From Paenibacillus sp. OK003 (GTDB lineage: Bacteria > Bacillota > Bacilli > Paenibacillales > Paenibacillaceae): a stretch of 64,000 nt of DNA. This document shows positions 1 through 8,129 of the stretch, piece after piece (position 1 is the stretch's first letter; every line of letters starts with the position of its first letter). Where the stretch lies: contig NZ_FOBD01000007.1 in NCBI RefSeq assembly GCF_900109515.1, positions 248,001 to 312,000 of the forward strand. The letters are read 5' to 3'. The translations under genes and the position numbers were made by a program. The notes under the pieces were generated by a model, which was given only the letters and a program-made list of their open reading frames with translations, was not told where the DNA came from and did no database searches.

Positions 1-1
1 T

Positions 2-337
2 GGACTCATTATGGAAGAGGGGCCAGTGGAGCGTATTTTCGCTCATCCGCAGCATCCGTATACTCAGGGATTGCTGCGCTCCATTCCGAAGCACGGCGAG
101 GAAGGTGGACGCCAGCGGCTGGCAACCATTGAAGGTACACCGCCCAATCTGCTTCATCCACCAACCGGATGTCCGTTTATGGAACGTTGCCCACACGCCA
201 TGGAAGTATGCAAACAGATGCCTGCGTATACCGAGACTGCACCCGGTCATCGAGCGCTATGCTGGTTGCTGGACGATCAAGGTCGGGAACAACATCAAGT
301 ACAAACAGGAGCATCGTCAGAGGAGGTGGAGAAATGA
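2..337 (+). CDS. Oligopeptide/dipeptide ABC transporter ATP-binding protein OppD/DppD, C-terminal part (5' end outside window)
   Basis: Only the last 111 codons are present; the reading frame is open from the window edge. What remains is the C-terminal oligopeptide-transport domain typical of OppD/DppD. It has the HPYT signature near residue 20 and the cysteine-bearing segment GCPFMERCPHAMEVC, which in this family binds a metal or Fe-S centre. The ATPase core (Walker A, signature, Walker B) lies upstream of the window. The gene overlaps the next ATPase by ATGA, as in opp/dpp operons where two ATPases energise one peptide permease. Substrate class cannot be decided from this fragment. Confidence 0.85.
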   Translation, partial: GLIMEEGPVERIFAHPQHPYTQGLLRSIPKHGEEGGRQRLATIEGTPPNLLHPPTGCPFMERCPHAMEVCKQMPAYTETAPGHRALCWLLDDQGREQHQVQTGASSEEVEK

Positions 338-1269
338 GTACAGGAATCGATCAGCGTGAAGTGCTGCTGGACGTGCGTGGTTTGAAAAAACATTTTCCGG
401 TACGTGGTGCTGGCAAAGGCAAAGACGTCGTGAAAGCCGTGGATAACGTCAGTTTTCATATTCACAAGGGAGAAACATTTGGACTGGTTGGTGAATCCGG
501 CTGTGGCAAATCAACGACTGGACGCAGCATCGTAAGACTCTATGATGTGACGGACGGAAGCATTATGTTTGGCGGACAGGACGTTGCGAAGATGAATGAA
601 CGCCAGTTGAAGCCTTTTCGCAAACGGATGCAGACGATTTTTCAGGACCCCTATTCTTCACTGAATCCGGGTATGAATGTCCTGCAGATTATTAGTGAAC
701 CTATGGAAATTCATAATTATGCTTCCAAGGCAGAGATGAAGGGGCGAGCGCTTGACCTGATGAACCGTGTGGGCCTGAAGCCAGAGCACGCGGAGCGTTA
801 TCCACATGAATTCAGTGGAGGGCAGCGTCAGCGGATCAGCATTGCCCGTGCATTGTCGGTGAACCCGGAGTTCATTTTGTGTGATGAGCCGTTGTCCGCT
901 CTGGATGTGTCCGTACAGGCACAGGTGGTCAATATGCTTGAAGATTTGCAGGCAGAGCTGGGACTGACCTATTTGTTTATTGCCCATGATTTGTCGATGG
1001 TACGCCACATCTCCAATCGAATCGGTGTGATGTATCGCGGTAAGCTGGTGGAAGTGGCACCAACAGAAGAACTGTACCGTAATCCGGTACATCCGTATAC
1101 CCAGGCATTGCTGGCAGCAATTCCTGTACCTGATCCAACGGTACGGAACGTGATGCCACCGATTTACAGTGGGGATACCGACTCATCCGCTCGGGGACGG
1201 GATGAAAAACCGGAGTGGATGGAAGTTTCACCAGGACACTTTGTATCCGGCTATCGAGACAGGATATAA
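334..1269 (+). CDS. Oligopeptide/dipeptide ABC transporter ATP-binding protein OppF/DppF
   Basis: Second ATPase of a peptide importer, acting at the inner face of the membrane as a heterodimer with the preceding OppD-like protein. The start ATG at 334 overlaps the upstream stop and follows AGGAGG. The 311-residue product has Walker A GESGCGKST, signature SGGQRQR, Walker B ILCDEP, the D-loop SALDVS and the switch histidine in IAHD. The C-terminus carries HPYTQALL, the oligopeptide-transport domain hallmark. Length is normal for OppF (300-330 residues). Its operon ends soon after, since the next gene has its own ribosome site 55 bp downstream. Whether it serves oligopeptides, dipeptides or nickel is not decidable here. 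Confidence 0.92.
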   Translation: MSTGIDQREVLLDVRGLKKHFPVRGAGKGKDVVKAVDNVSFHIHKGETFGLVGESGCGKSTTGRSIVRLYDVTDGSIMFGGQDVAKMNERQLKPFRKRMQTIFQDPYSSLNPGMNVLQIISEPMEIHNYASKAEMKGRALDLMNRVGLKPEHAERYPHEFSGGQRQRISIARALSVNPEFILCDEPLSALDVSVQAQVVNMLEDLQAELGLTYLFIAHDLSMVRHISNRIGVMYRGKLVEVAPTEELYRNPVHPYTQALLAAIPVPDPTVRNVMPPIYSGDTDSSARGRDEKPEWMEVSPGHFVSGYRDRI

Positions 1270-1324
1270 TGGATTAGGAATATCATGGAATAACGATATA
1301 TAGTGACAGGAAGGTGTGAGTTGG

Positions 1325-1771
1325 ATGAGTGCTGAGTTTAAGTTGTCCCAAAATACAGCCATTCGGCTGGAACAGGCTCGTAGCAAAGGCATGTCGGATG
1401 CAGCTTTGTTGGAAGCGATACAGGCCAAAAATGTTGCTGCTTTTGATGCCGTGTCTGAGGAGCACTACAGATATGATGATCTTTTCTCCTATGCGGACGA
1501 GCATGGCGAGAATCTGGAAGGTGCGGTTAAAGACGGCTACCGGATTACCTTTAACACTCGTGGTGGTCTGGGCATCTACTTGCAAAAGTCCTTCGGATTA
1601 CAGCCAGAGAAAGACTTTACTGTGGGTGAAGGCATCGTAACCGGGTTGAAATTAAAACCGGAGCAGGCAGATGTGCTGGCAAAACGCCTTGCATCAAACT
1701 GGGTGATTACCGAATCCAAAGATGTACCTGAGGGCCAAGAGCTGACGTTGAAGCTGCGGGCTTTGGTTTAA
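1325..1771 (+). CDS. Small hypothetical protein downstream of opp genes
   Basis: A 148-residue soluble protein that I do not recognise. The ATG at 1325 is preferred over an in-frame GTG at 1316 because AGGAAGG (1308-1314) sits at proper distance. The N-terminal half is helical and acidic, and the C-terminal half looks like a mixed alpha/beta fold (around YRITFNTRGGLGIYL). There is no signal peptide, membrane segment or catalytic motif. It lies 55 bp behind oppF on the same strand and is closed by a strong terminator, so it may be the last gene of the transporter operon. Codon use matches its neighbours, supporting a real gene. Confidence 0.7.
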   Translation: MSAEFKLSQNTAIRLEQARSKGMSDAALLEAIQAKNVAAFDAVSEEHYRYDDLFSYADEHGENLEGAVKDGYRITFNTRGGLGIYLQKSFGLQPEKDFTVGEGIVTGLKLKPEQADVLAKRLASNWVITESKDVPEGQELTLKLRALV

Positions 1772-1781
1772 TGAAACAACA

Positions 1782-1828
1782 GACTGTCCCGTTTGCAGTG
1801 AATAACTGCGGCGGGATGGTCTTTTTTT
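1782..1828 (+). terminator. Intrinsic terminator after the opp operon and hypothetical gene
   Basis: Stem GACTGTCCCG (1782-1791) pairs with CGGGATGGTC (1812-1821) through G-U wobbles. An inner GCAG/CTGC extends it, and seven T follow at 1822-1828. Confidence 0.85.
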
Positions 1829-1927
1829 GCAAAAATAGAGGTGGAAGATTACAATTTACATATCATTAATCGGATGGAACATAAATTTGGGATGCATTGC
1901 TTCCGGGATAGAGAGGGGACTTTCATA

Positions 1928-2707
1928 ATGAATCAGCTAACATTTCTGGGAACCGGGGATGCGATGGGTGTTCCGCGGGTGTATTGTGATTGTGACGTTT
2001 GCACAGAAGCCCGACTTACGGGGATCAATCGCCGCAAACGTGCTGCTGTTTTGATTCATAGTGATGGCGAGCACGAACCTTTCATGATTGACTGCGGACC
2101 GGACTGGAGATCACAGATGGAAGACCAGGGGATGCGGATGGTGCAGACGCTGCTGATCACTCATGCGCATTTTGATCATATTGGAGGCTTGCCCGAATGG
2201 GCAGATGCGTGTCGATGGTTGGGTGTAAAAGGGCAGTTGTATGCACCACGGGAGGTGATCGCGACCATCCAGAGTCAATTTCCATGGCTCGGTCGTCATA
2301 TGAATTTCCTGGAAACGGATGCGGATATCGAGCTCGGTGGATGGAAGGTGCACTCCTGGAAAGTTTGCCACGGTCATAATGGCTATTCGTATGCGTATCG
2401 ATTGGAACGTGAAGGATACACCTGGGCGTATTGCTCGGATGCCATTGATCTGAAAGCTGCGGAGAAGCAGCCGCTATACGGGCTCGATCTGCTGGTACTT
2501 GGAACGAGCTTTGTTCATGAACTTGCGGAATTCTCCACACGCTCGGTGTACGATATGGTTGAGGCGCAGGAGCTGTTGCAGGATTTGAAGCCGGGTCAGA
2601 CCTATTTTACACATATGTCTCACGACGTCGATGTACGCCAGAATTATGATCTGGATCAGGGGATTACGCTGGCACTTACCGGTCTGAAGGTGAAGCTGGG
2701 AGAATAG
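1928..2707 (+). CDS. PhnP-like MBL-fold metallo-hydrolase
   Basis: A 259-residue metallo-beta-lactamase-fold hydrolase close to PhnP (phosphoribosyl cyclic phosphate phosphodiesterase). The N-terminus has the PhnP-type structural zinc motif CDCDVC near residue 20, followed by the catalytic motif THAHFDHIGG. A second metal-ligand region THMSHDVD lies near the C-terminus. The start at 1928 (MNQLTFLGTGDAMG) is chosen because it begins at the first beta-strand of the fold; the frame is open to an upstream ATG at 1841 whose encoded extension does not look like this family. No phosphonate genes lie nearby, so the natural substrate is uncertain; many PhnP-like proteins act on cyclic nucleotides or remain unassigned. 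Confidence 0.85.
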   Translation: MNQLTFLGTGDAMGVPRVYCDCDVCTEARLTGINRRKRAAVLIHSDGEHEPFMIDCGPDWRSQMEDQGMRMVQTLLITHAHFDHIGGLPEWADACRWLGVKGQLYAPREVIATIQSQFPWLGRHMNFLETDADIELGGWKVHSWKVCHGHNGYSYAYRLEREGYTWAYCSDAIDLKAAEKQPLYGLDLLVLGTSFVHELAEFSTRSVYDMVEAQELLQDLKPGQTYFTHMSHDVDVRQNYDLDQGITLALTGLKVKLGE

Positions 2708-2840
2708 GACAACAATGCTAAAAATAAATTCAGAAGAGCGTATCCTTTACCGGAGGTTCTTCGTTTACATAGTGTAAGGCCATTACAGCAAGTGAATTGA
2801 AGCAAGATCAATCAGGAACCAACAAAGGGGGGCCCCAAAC

Positions 2841-3707
2841 ATGGCCTTTGTGAAGTCCGTGGATTGCAGAATCAACAGACCACATGATGATAAACAGGTT
2901 GAACCCTATAACCATTCCGGTGTTCAAACCGGATGTACGTTAGAGCAAACGATTGAAGCTGCGCTTCCGAACCTGCTGGGCTCGTTGTACGCCTACTGTA
3001 TGTCATTAACTGGTTCAGTCTGGGAGACGGAGGATCTGGTTCAGGATACATGTGTGAAAGCATTATCCTCTTCAGCTACCCGAAGAACGGGAATGACAGC
3101 GGACATGAACTGGGAAGCCTATCTCATCCGTGTTGCACGCAACACCTGGATTGACGCCATACGGAAGCGTGAGAACTTGGCAAGCAAATTGGAAAGCATG
3201 AAGCCATTTATGCAGGAATTTGAGGAAGAAGAGAGATTCGAGGAAGTCGAGTCCGCTGTTCAAATCCTTGTGGATGAACTGCCACCGTGGCAGCGAGCGA
3301 TATATATGTTACGTGATTTAATGGGATACACGACGGTAGAGACTGCTGAACTGTTGGACACGACGGAAGGGGCGGTCAAAGCTGCCCTGAGTCGTGCCCG
3401 CACTGCTCTGGCGAAAGTGAGGCACAGCCTGCATGAAGCGGATGCTGATCAGACCAATCCATTGGAAGAGCATCCGCAAAATAGGGAGGAACTGCGCAGT
3501 TATTTGCTGGCGTTCCGCAGCGGTGATACAGCACGTTTAATTGATCTATGCCTGAGTCAGACCGATGATCCGATGGCTGTGGCGGGAACGATTTTGCAGC
3601 AGACTCTGCCGTCTCAATCGATGCAGCCAGTGATGTACAGTTATTCAAGCTCCGGTATGAGTTCAATGTCGTATGGGGGAGGATATACGGTCAACATGGT
3701 TGCGTAA
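2841..3707 (+). CDS. Sigma-70 family (ECF-like) RNA polymerase sigma factor with C-terminal extension
   Basis: A 288-residue alternative sigma factor. Residues about 45-75 form region 2 (SVWETEDLVQDTC), and residues about 140-190 form region 4 with the helix-turn-helix around GYTTVETAELL and SRARTALAKVR. Regions 1.1 and 3 are absent, as in ECF factors. After region 4 come roughly 95 extra residues. They begin like the start of a SnoaL-type domain (LLAFRSGDTARLIDLC) but end in a Ser/Met/Tyr/Gly-rich tail, so only part of such a domain could be present. The ATG at 2841 follows AAAGGGGGG. No anti-sigma gene is adjacent; instead clpP starts 18 bp downstream. Promoter targets are unknown. Confidence 0.85.
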   Translation: MAFVKSVDCRINRPHDDKQVEPYNHSGVQTGCTLEQTIEAALPNLLGSLYAYCMSLTGSVWETEDLVQDTCVKALSSSATRRTGMTADMNWEAYLIRVARNTWIDAIRKRENLASKLESMKPFMQEFEEEERFEEVESAVQILVDELPPWQRAIYMLRDLMGYTTVETAELLDTTEGAVKAALSRARTALAKVRHSLHEADADQTNPLEEHPQNREELRSYLLAFRSGDTARLIDLCLSQTDDPMAVAGTILQQTLPSQSMQPVMYSYSSSGMSSMSYGGGYTVNMVA

Positions 3708-3725
3708 ACCAGGGAGGCAAAATGC

Positions 3726-4307
3726 ATGAACGTGGTACCTTATGTTGTTGAACAGACAGCCCGCGGAGAGCGGAGCTATGATATTTATTCCCGTTTGCTG
3801 AAAGATCGGATCATTATGGTATCCGGGGAAATTGAGAATCAGATGGCCAATGCGATCGTGGCCCAGTTGTTGTTTCTGACCGCAGAGGACCCGGAGAAGG
3901 ATATTCAGATGTATATCAACAGTCCTGGTGGTTCCGTGACTGCCGGATTCTCCATCTATGACACGATGCAATTCGTGAAGCCTGACATTTCCACAATCTG
4001 CACAGGCATGGCAGCCAGCTTCGGTACGATCCTGCTGGTTGGTGGGACAAAAGGGAAACGGCTGGCGTTGCCGAACAGCGAAATCATGATTCACCAGCCG
4101 CTTGGCGGAACACGGGGGCAGGCCTCGGATATGCTGATTCACGCCAACCGAATTATCCAGCACCGTCAGCGCCTCAATAAACTGCTTGCCGATCATACGG
4201 GACAGCCGATGGATCGGATTGAAAAGGATACAGACAGAGATTACTTCCTGACCGCTGCGGAAGCCGTCGAGTATGGTCTTGTGGATAAGGTGATATCCAG
4301 TACGTAA
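3726..4307 (+). CDS. clpP: ATP-dependent Clp protease proteolytic subunit ClpP
   Basis: A 193-residue serine peptidase subunit that assembles into a tetradecameric chamber and degrades proteins fed by ClpX/ClpC-type unfoldases. The catalytic triad is visible as Ser98 in GMAASFG, His123 in MIHQPLGG and Asp172 in DTDRDYF. The oxyanion-site region SPGGSVTAG and the Glu/Arg-rich handle are intact, and length is normal. The start follows GGGAGG, 18 bp after a sigma factor gene, and a strong terminator closes the unit. Many Paenibacillus-type genomes carry more than one clpP, so this copy, outside the usual locus and coupled to a sigma gene, may be an accessory paralogue (inference). Confidence 0.93.
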   Translation: MNVVPYVVEQTARGERSYDIYSRLLKDRIIMVSGEIENQMANAIVAQLLFLTAEDPEKDIQMYINSPGGSVTAGFSIYDTMQFVKPDISTICTGMAASFGTILLVGGTKGKRLALPNSEIMIHQPLGGTRGQASDMLIHANRIIQHRQRLNKLLADHTGQPMDRIEKDTDRDYFLTAAEAVEYGLVDKVISST

Positions 4308-4374
4308 GAAAAAAGGTGCCATACGTATACGTGTCAAGAAACACGACAAAAGAAAAGCAAGAAAAATGCACAGC

Positions 4375-4414
4375 AAAGTAGCCCGGAAGGTCATTCGACT
4401 TTCCGGGCTACTTT
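4375..4414 (+). terminator. Terminator after clpP
   Basis: A perfect 14-bp stem: AAAGTAGCCCGGAA (4375-4388) with TTCCGGGCTACTTT (4401-4414), short loop, T-rich on the 3' side. The A-rich 5' side could let it work on both strands. Confidence 0.85.
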
Positions 4415-4452
4415 ACTGTCTTGTCTGTATTGGGAAAAAATTGAATGCTTAT

Positions 4453-4505
4453 TTGACTAATTCCATGTATAGTGTATATATTATATATACACACTATACA
4501 TGGAA
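4453..4505 (+). promoter_or_regulatory. Promoter overlapped by a long palindromic operator (YtrA/GntR type)
   Basis: A sigma-A-like promoter reads TTGACT (4453-4458), 18 bp, TATATT (4477-4482). A palindrome covers its spacer and -10 region: TTCCATGTATAGTGT (4461-4475) is exactly mirrored by its reverse complement at 4491-4505, with AT-rich alternation between. The GTGTA...TACAC core resembles operators of YtrA-subfamily GntR repressors. The first downstream gene is such a regulator, so autorepression is the natural reading. Confidence 0.8.
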
Positions 4506-4536
4506 TGGATTGTTGAAACGAGTGAGGTGAGAGAAC

Positions 4537-4917
4537 ATCAAAATACTAATATCAAACGCATCAAGCGATCCGATCTATATGCAGATTTTGACCCAGATTA
4601 GACAGAGCATTTTAAGCGGGGAACTGGTTGCAGGGGAGAGCCTCCCCTCCATCCGTCAACTTGCGAAGGATCTGCAGGTCAGTGTAATTACAACCAAACG
4701 TGTCTATGAAGAACTGGAGAAAGAGAAACTGATTGATTCTGTCGTAGGCAAAGGCTGTTTTGTTTCCGGGGCCAATCAGGAGTTTATTCGGGAACAGCGG
4801 CTGAAACGAATCGAAGATAAAATGCTCGATATCCTTCGTGAGAGCAAGGAACTGGGCATGAGTGTTCAAGATGTAGTTAAGCATTTTACGTTGCTAGTGG
4901 AGGAGGAAGACGCCTGA
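4537..4917 (+). CDS. YtrA-subfamily GntR transcriptional regulator (probable non-AUG start)
   Basis: A small winged-helix repressor of the YtrA group, predicted to control its own ABC-transporter operon. The helix-turn-helix region is seen around LPSIRQLAKDLQVSVITTKR, followed by a short C-terminal dimerisation helix. The family normally begins with about 10 residues ahead of PIYMQI. Here the in-frame region has no ATG, GTG or TTG between the upstream stop at 4528-4530 and ATG 4579. An ATC at 4537 lies 6 nt after GAGGTGA and gives an ILISNASSDPIY-type N-terminus matching the family, so I place the start there. Starting at 4579 would remove part of helix 1. It overlaps the next ATPase gene by one base. 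Confidence 0.75.
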   Translation: MKILISNASSDPIYMQILTQIRQSILSGELVAGESLPSIRQLAKDLQVSVITTKRVYEELEKEKLIDSVVGKGCFVSGANQEFIREQRLKRIEDKMLDILRESKELGMSVQDVVKHFTLLVEEEDA

Positions 4918-5783
4918 TGAACGCAATTGAGTTGCGCAACCTATCAAAAACGTACCCCTTATTCAAGCTGGATCAGATCACTTTGGATGTTAAACAAGGT
5001 TATATTACCGGACTTATCGGTCCAAACGGGGCGGGGAAAAGCACACTGATCAGCCTGATTACCGGATTGATTCGTCCTGACTCCGGGAGCATCAGAACAT
5101 TGGGAAAAGAGATGCCTGCTCAGGAAGTTAACGTTAAAGAACGCATTGGCATTGTTTCAGATGAATGTTTCTATTATGAGCATCTTACGATCCGTGAAAT
5201 GAAAAGCATGATTGCTCCTTTTTATAAGAAATGGGATGAGAAGCAATTTAACAACTACCTGGAGCAATTTGAATTGTCTCCCAAAAAGAAGATTGAAGAA
5301 CTGTCCAAAGGCATGAAAATCAAATTTTCACTGGCTATCGCTTTATCTCACGATGCTGAGCTACTCATCATGGATGAGCCTACATCCGGGCTTGATCCTG
5401 TGTTTCGGAGAGAACTGCTTGACTTGCTTGCAGATATAATACAGGACGAAACTCGATCCATTATTTTCTCGACTCATATCACGACCGATTTGGAGCGGAT
5501 GGCAGATTATATTACATTCATCAATAAAGGAAAGATTGTGTTTAATGAAGCAAAGGATGATGTACTTGAAAGGTACATTATAGTAAAAGGGGACATGAAG
5601 CTGCTTGATGCGGACACGCGAGGACAATTCGTCGGAATCCGTGAGACAGCGGTTGGTTTTGAAGGCTTATCAGACAACAGGGCGGAGGCAGAACGATTAT
5701 TTGGCAATGATGCTCTTTTACATAGACCCTCCCTTGAAGACCTTATCTATTTTACGGCCAAGGGGGAACGGCATCATGCTTAA
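4917..5783 (+). CDS. ABC transporter ATP-binding protein (YtrB-like)
   Basis: A 288-residue ATPase with Walker A GPNGAGKST, a signature in the form LSKGMKIKF and Walker B LLIMDEPTSGLDP. The LSKGM signature variant is typical of ABC-2-type exporters found in GntR/YtrA operons. The start ATG shares one base with the regulator's stop and follows GGAGGAGGA. The gene overlaps the next permease by 8 bp, so the three genes form one translationally coupled unit. By analogy with ytr-type operons it may respond to cell-envelope stress or antibiotics; substrate is not evident. Confidence 0.9.
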   Translation: MNAIELRNLSKTYPLFKLDQITLDVKQGYITGLIGPNGAGKSTLISLITGLIRPDSGSIRTLGKEMPAQEVNVKERIGIVSDECFYYEHLTIREMKSMIAPFYKKWDEKQFNNYLEQFELSPKKKIEELSKGMKIKFSLAIALSHDAELLIMDEPTSGLDPVFRRELLDLLADIIQDETRSIIFSTHITTDLERMADYITFINKGKIVFNEAKDDVLERYIIVKGDMKLLDADTRGQFVGIRETAVGFEGLSDNRAEAERLFGNDALLHRPSLEDLIYFTAKGERHHA

Positions 5784-6402
5784 CTTGCTTCGCAAAGATT
5801 ATATTGCTTTGAAAAGCTCGCTATGGGCCATCCTTTTTTATTTTGTTGTATTCAGTGTCGCATTTATCCCGACAGTGGAAATGTCGATGTATTTTGTTGG
5901 GATCTATACTGCTTTCGGTTCGATTATGCTTGCAACCATGATTGATATCAAAAACCATAATCATAAATTTCTTGTCACGCTCCCGCTTAGCCGCAGAAAC
6001 ATTGTGCAAGCGAAGTATCTGTCCGCCATTCTCTATACGCTTCTTGGAGTTTTCGCTTCGTCTGGCGCTCACTGGCTGGTTAACTTTCTTTTTCCCGAAC
6101 TGAACAAGCCGGACTTTTCAGTACTGGACATCCTGATTTCGATTGGAATGGTGCTGGTTTTAATTTCGATCTATATGCCTCTTTTTTACGCCCTTAGTAA
6201 AAAGGGAGCGGGAATAATTAATACGGTTTTCATGTTCGTTCTTATTATTTTAGCGCAGCCTGTTGCTTCACTCCTGTATATGGCAGGCGAGAACGGCATG
6301 GGTCGTGCTTCGGTTTATGTTTTTGTTTCAGTTTGCATTCTTCTGTTGTTCATTGTCTCCTATTTTGTAACGGTCCGACTGTTTGCAAGGAAAGATCTAT
6401 AG
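5776..6402 (+). CDS. ABC-2 type transporter permease
   Basis: A 208-residue integral membrane protein with about six hydrophobic segments, starting MLNLLRKDYIALKSS. The amphipathic N-terminal Arg/Lys/Asp segment before the first membrane helix is typical of ABC-2 permeases in GntR/YtrA operons. The ATG at 5776 lies inside the end of the ATPase gene (8-bp overlap). It is the last gene of the operon and is followed by an intrinsic terminator. Function is inferred from the partner ATPase: export, or a membrane-stress-related transporter. Confidence 0.82.
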   Translation: MLNLLRKDYIALKSSLWAILFYFVVFSVAFIPTVEMSMYFVGIYTAFGSIMLATMIDIKNHNHKFLVTLPLSRRNIVQAKYLSAILYTLLGVFASSGAHWLVNFLFPELNKPDFSVLDILISIGMVLVLISIYMPLFYALSKKGAGIINTVFMFVLIILAQPVASLLYMAGENGMGRASVYVFVSVCILLLFIVSYFVTVRLFARKDL

Positions 6403-6483
6403 GATGAATAAAGAAGGATTTCAAAAAAAAACTTTCTAATTTACTTTGTCAGTCGAGGACAGCAGAACAGCAGCCCAAAAAGT

Positions 6484-6507
6484 AAAGTCGCCAAACGGCG
6501 ACTTTTT
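6484..6507 (+). terminator. Terminator between convergent ABC operon and MocR gene
   Basis: AAAGTCGCC (6484-6492), loop AAAC, GGCGACTTT (6497-6505), then further T. The A-tract on the 5' side allows use from both strands, suiting the convergent genes. Confidence 0.85.
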
Positions 6508-6587
6508 GTGTTACAGAAGATTTAAAATTTGTGACCTGCCAGACAAGCTGTCGTTAATCTGCAAATGCAGATTTTGCAAACGTATCA

Positions 6588-8036
6588 TCACGTATTTTCA
6601 GCCAACGCAATAAGTCTGCTCATGCCTTCCCGGATTTGCTGCTCGTGAGCATAGGAGAAGGAGAGACGCAGCTTGCGACTGGCGTTCGCATCGGAAGGAT
6701 CGAATACCGTTCCCGGCACAAAAGCGACGGAATGCTCCATGCATCGGTGAAGCAAGCGCCCCGTATCTACACCTTCCGGAAGCTCTGCCCAGATATTAAG
6801 TCCACCCTCAGGACGAGTCCACGTCCAATTGGTTTGTTGAAGGCACTGTTCCATTACTTCCATCCGTAGCTGAATGGCGGTACGCAGCTTGGACAAGTGC
6901 TGTTGCATGCGTGGAGACTGAAAATAACGGAGGAAAAGCTTCTGATTTAGCAGAGGTGATCCGTTATCTGTCAGTGCTTTTACGGCCTGTAATCCTGGCA
7001 TAAACCGGGGGCGGCACATGATTGCGGCAATCCGCAGACCCGGCACGACATATTTGCTATAGCTGCGAATATAGAGTGTATGCCCTGTAGTATCGTATGT
7101 GAAGATCGGCGCAGGAGGTTTTTCCTTGAAATAGATATCATACGTGCTGTCGTCTTCCACCAGGAAACATCCGTACTGTTCCGCCAGTTCAGGCAGTTGT
7201 TTGCGCTGCTCGGTCGGAATATTGATGCCCGTAGGATTTTGGAAGGTTGGCGTCATATAAAATACTCTTGGCTTTTCCTGCTTCATCAGGCGTTCAATCT
7301 GTTCCAGATCGTAGCCATCACGATGAATATCCGTAAAAATCAACTTGGCACCCTGTTTGCGGAAAATTTCCATCGCAGGGCCGTACGTTGGCCTCTCCAT
7401 GAGCACACGGTCACCGGGTCTAACGAGACTGCGGGAGATCACATCAATGGCCTGCTGTGCACCAGAAGTGATCAGCACTTCATCAGACGAGATGTAGAAA
7501 CGTTCCCTCGTCGTCAGATGGCTTGCCAAGGCACTACGCAGCTCCAGATCTCCCTGAATCGTGGAATATGTCCCAAGCAGACGGGGATATAAATCCAGCA
7601 AATCCCGCATCAGTTCTCCCCAATAGCGGTTGGGCAGCAGGGCGGGGTCGATCAATGATTTGGAGAATTGGTATTCCGCCTCAAGGGATTGCACGCGGGC
7701 AAGTGAATCCCAATGCAGCCAGGCAGACACGGCCGGGTCATCGGCCTGATCTGTCACGGGAGATGGGTCAGCAGGACTGACATAATAACCGGACTTATCC
7801 TTGACGTAAACGTTCCCGCGTTCTTTTAATTCCTGATAGGCCTTAAAAACAGTGAGGCGATGTACACCGAGCAGCTCGGACAGGCTCCGCACGGACGGCA
7901 GCTTCTCATGCTCTTTCCACTCTCCGGCTTCGATCCGTACAACCAGATAATGTACCACTTGCTCATATAGTTTCAGGCTGTTATCTGTCATCAACATGGT
8001 TTTGCCCACCCGGCTCACGCTCCTTTTGAACTCCAT
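6588..8036 (-). CDS. MocR/PdxR-type GntR regulator with aminotransferase-like domain
   Basis: A roughly 480-residue MocR-family regulator. The N-terminal winged helix (around KLPSVRSLSELLGVHR) is linked to a fold-type I PLP-binding domain. The PLP lysine is in YIRSYSKYV, with the Asp-bearing segment FLVEDDSTYDIYF and RPTYGPAME before it. These proteins sense PLP or a PLP adduct and regulate a neighbouring gene. The ATG at 8036 has no clear ribosome site. A GTG at 8009, 10 nt after AAGGAG, may be the true start and would cost 9 residues. It is divergent from an EamA transporter gene with repeated operator-like motifs between. The regulated substrate is unknown. Confidence 0.88.
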   Translation of the reverse strand: MEFKRSVSRVGKTMLMTDNSLKLYEQVVHYLVVRIEAGEWKEHEKLPSVRSLSELLGVHRLTVFKAYQELKERGNVYVKDKSGYYVSPADPSPVTDQADDPAVSAWLHWDSLARVQSLEAEYQFSKSLIDPALLPNRYWGELMRDLLDLYPRLLGTYSTIQGDLELRSALASHLTTRERFYISSDEVLITSGAQQAIDVISRSLVRPGDRVLMERPTYGPAMEIFRKQGAKLIFTDIHRDGYDLEQIERLMKQEKPRVFYMTPTFQNPTGINIPTEQRKQLPELAEQYGCFLVEDDSTYDIYFKEKPPAPIFTYDTTGHTLYIRSYSKYVVPGLRIAAIMCRPRFMPGLQAVKALTDNGSPLLNQKLFLRYFQSPRMQQHLSKLRTAIQLRMEVMEQCLQQTNWTWTRPEGGLNIWAELPEGVDTGRLLHRCMEHSVAFVPGTVFDPSDANASRKLRLSFSYAHEQQIREGMSRLIALAENT

Positions 8037-8058
8037 TGTAACAGCAAACGGGAACTAA

Positions 8059-8112
8059 CTGTTCTGTTTTATTCATTCTGTTCTGTAGACAGTGCTTTAT
8101 GATGGAGAACAG
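8059..8112. promoter_or_regulatory. Repeated CTGTTCTGT motifs in the MocR-eamA divergent region
   Basis: CTGTTCTGT occurs twice in direct orientation (8059-8067 and 8078-8086), 19 bp apart start to start. Its core recurs inverted as AGAACAG (8106-8112). MocR-type regulators are known to bind paired direct repeats, so this is the probable operator for both divergent genes. Confidence 0.6.
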
Positions 8113-8129
8113 ATGAAGGAGGGGCTAGC

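Noticed and set aside
3663-4394. 243-codon open frame antisense to clpP
   Set aside because: Fully overlaps intact clpP, has no ribosome site and the translation has the Cys/His/Arg-rich look of a reverse-frame shadow.
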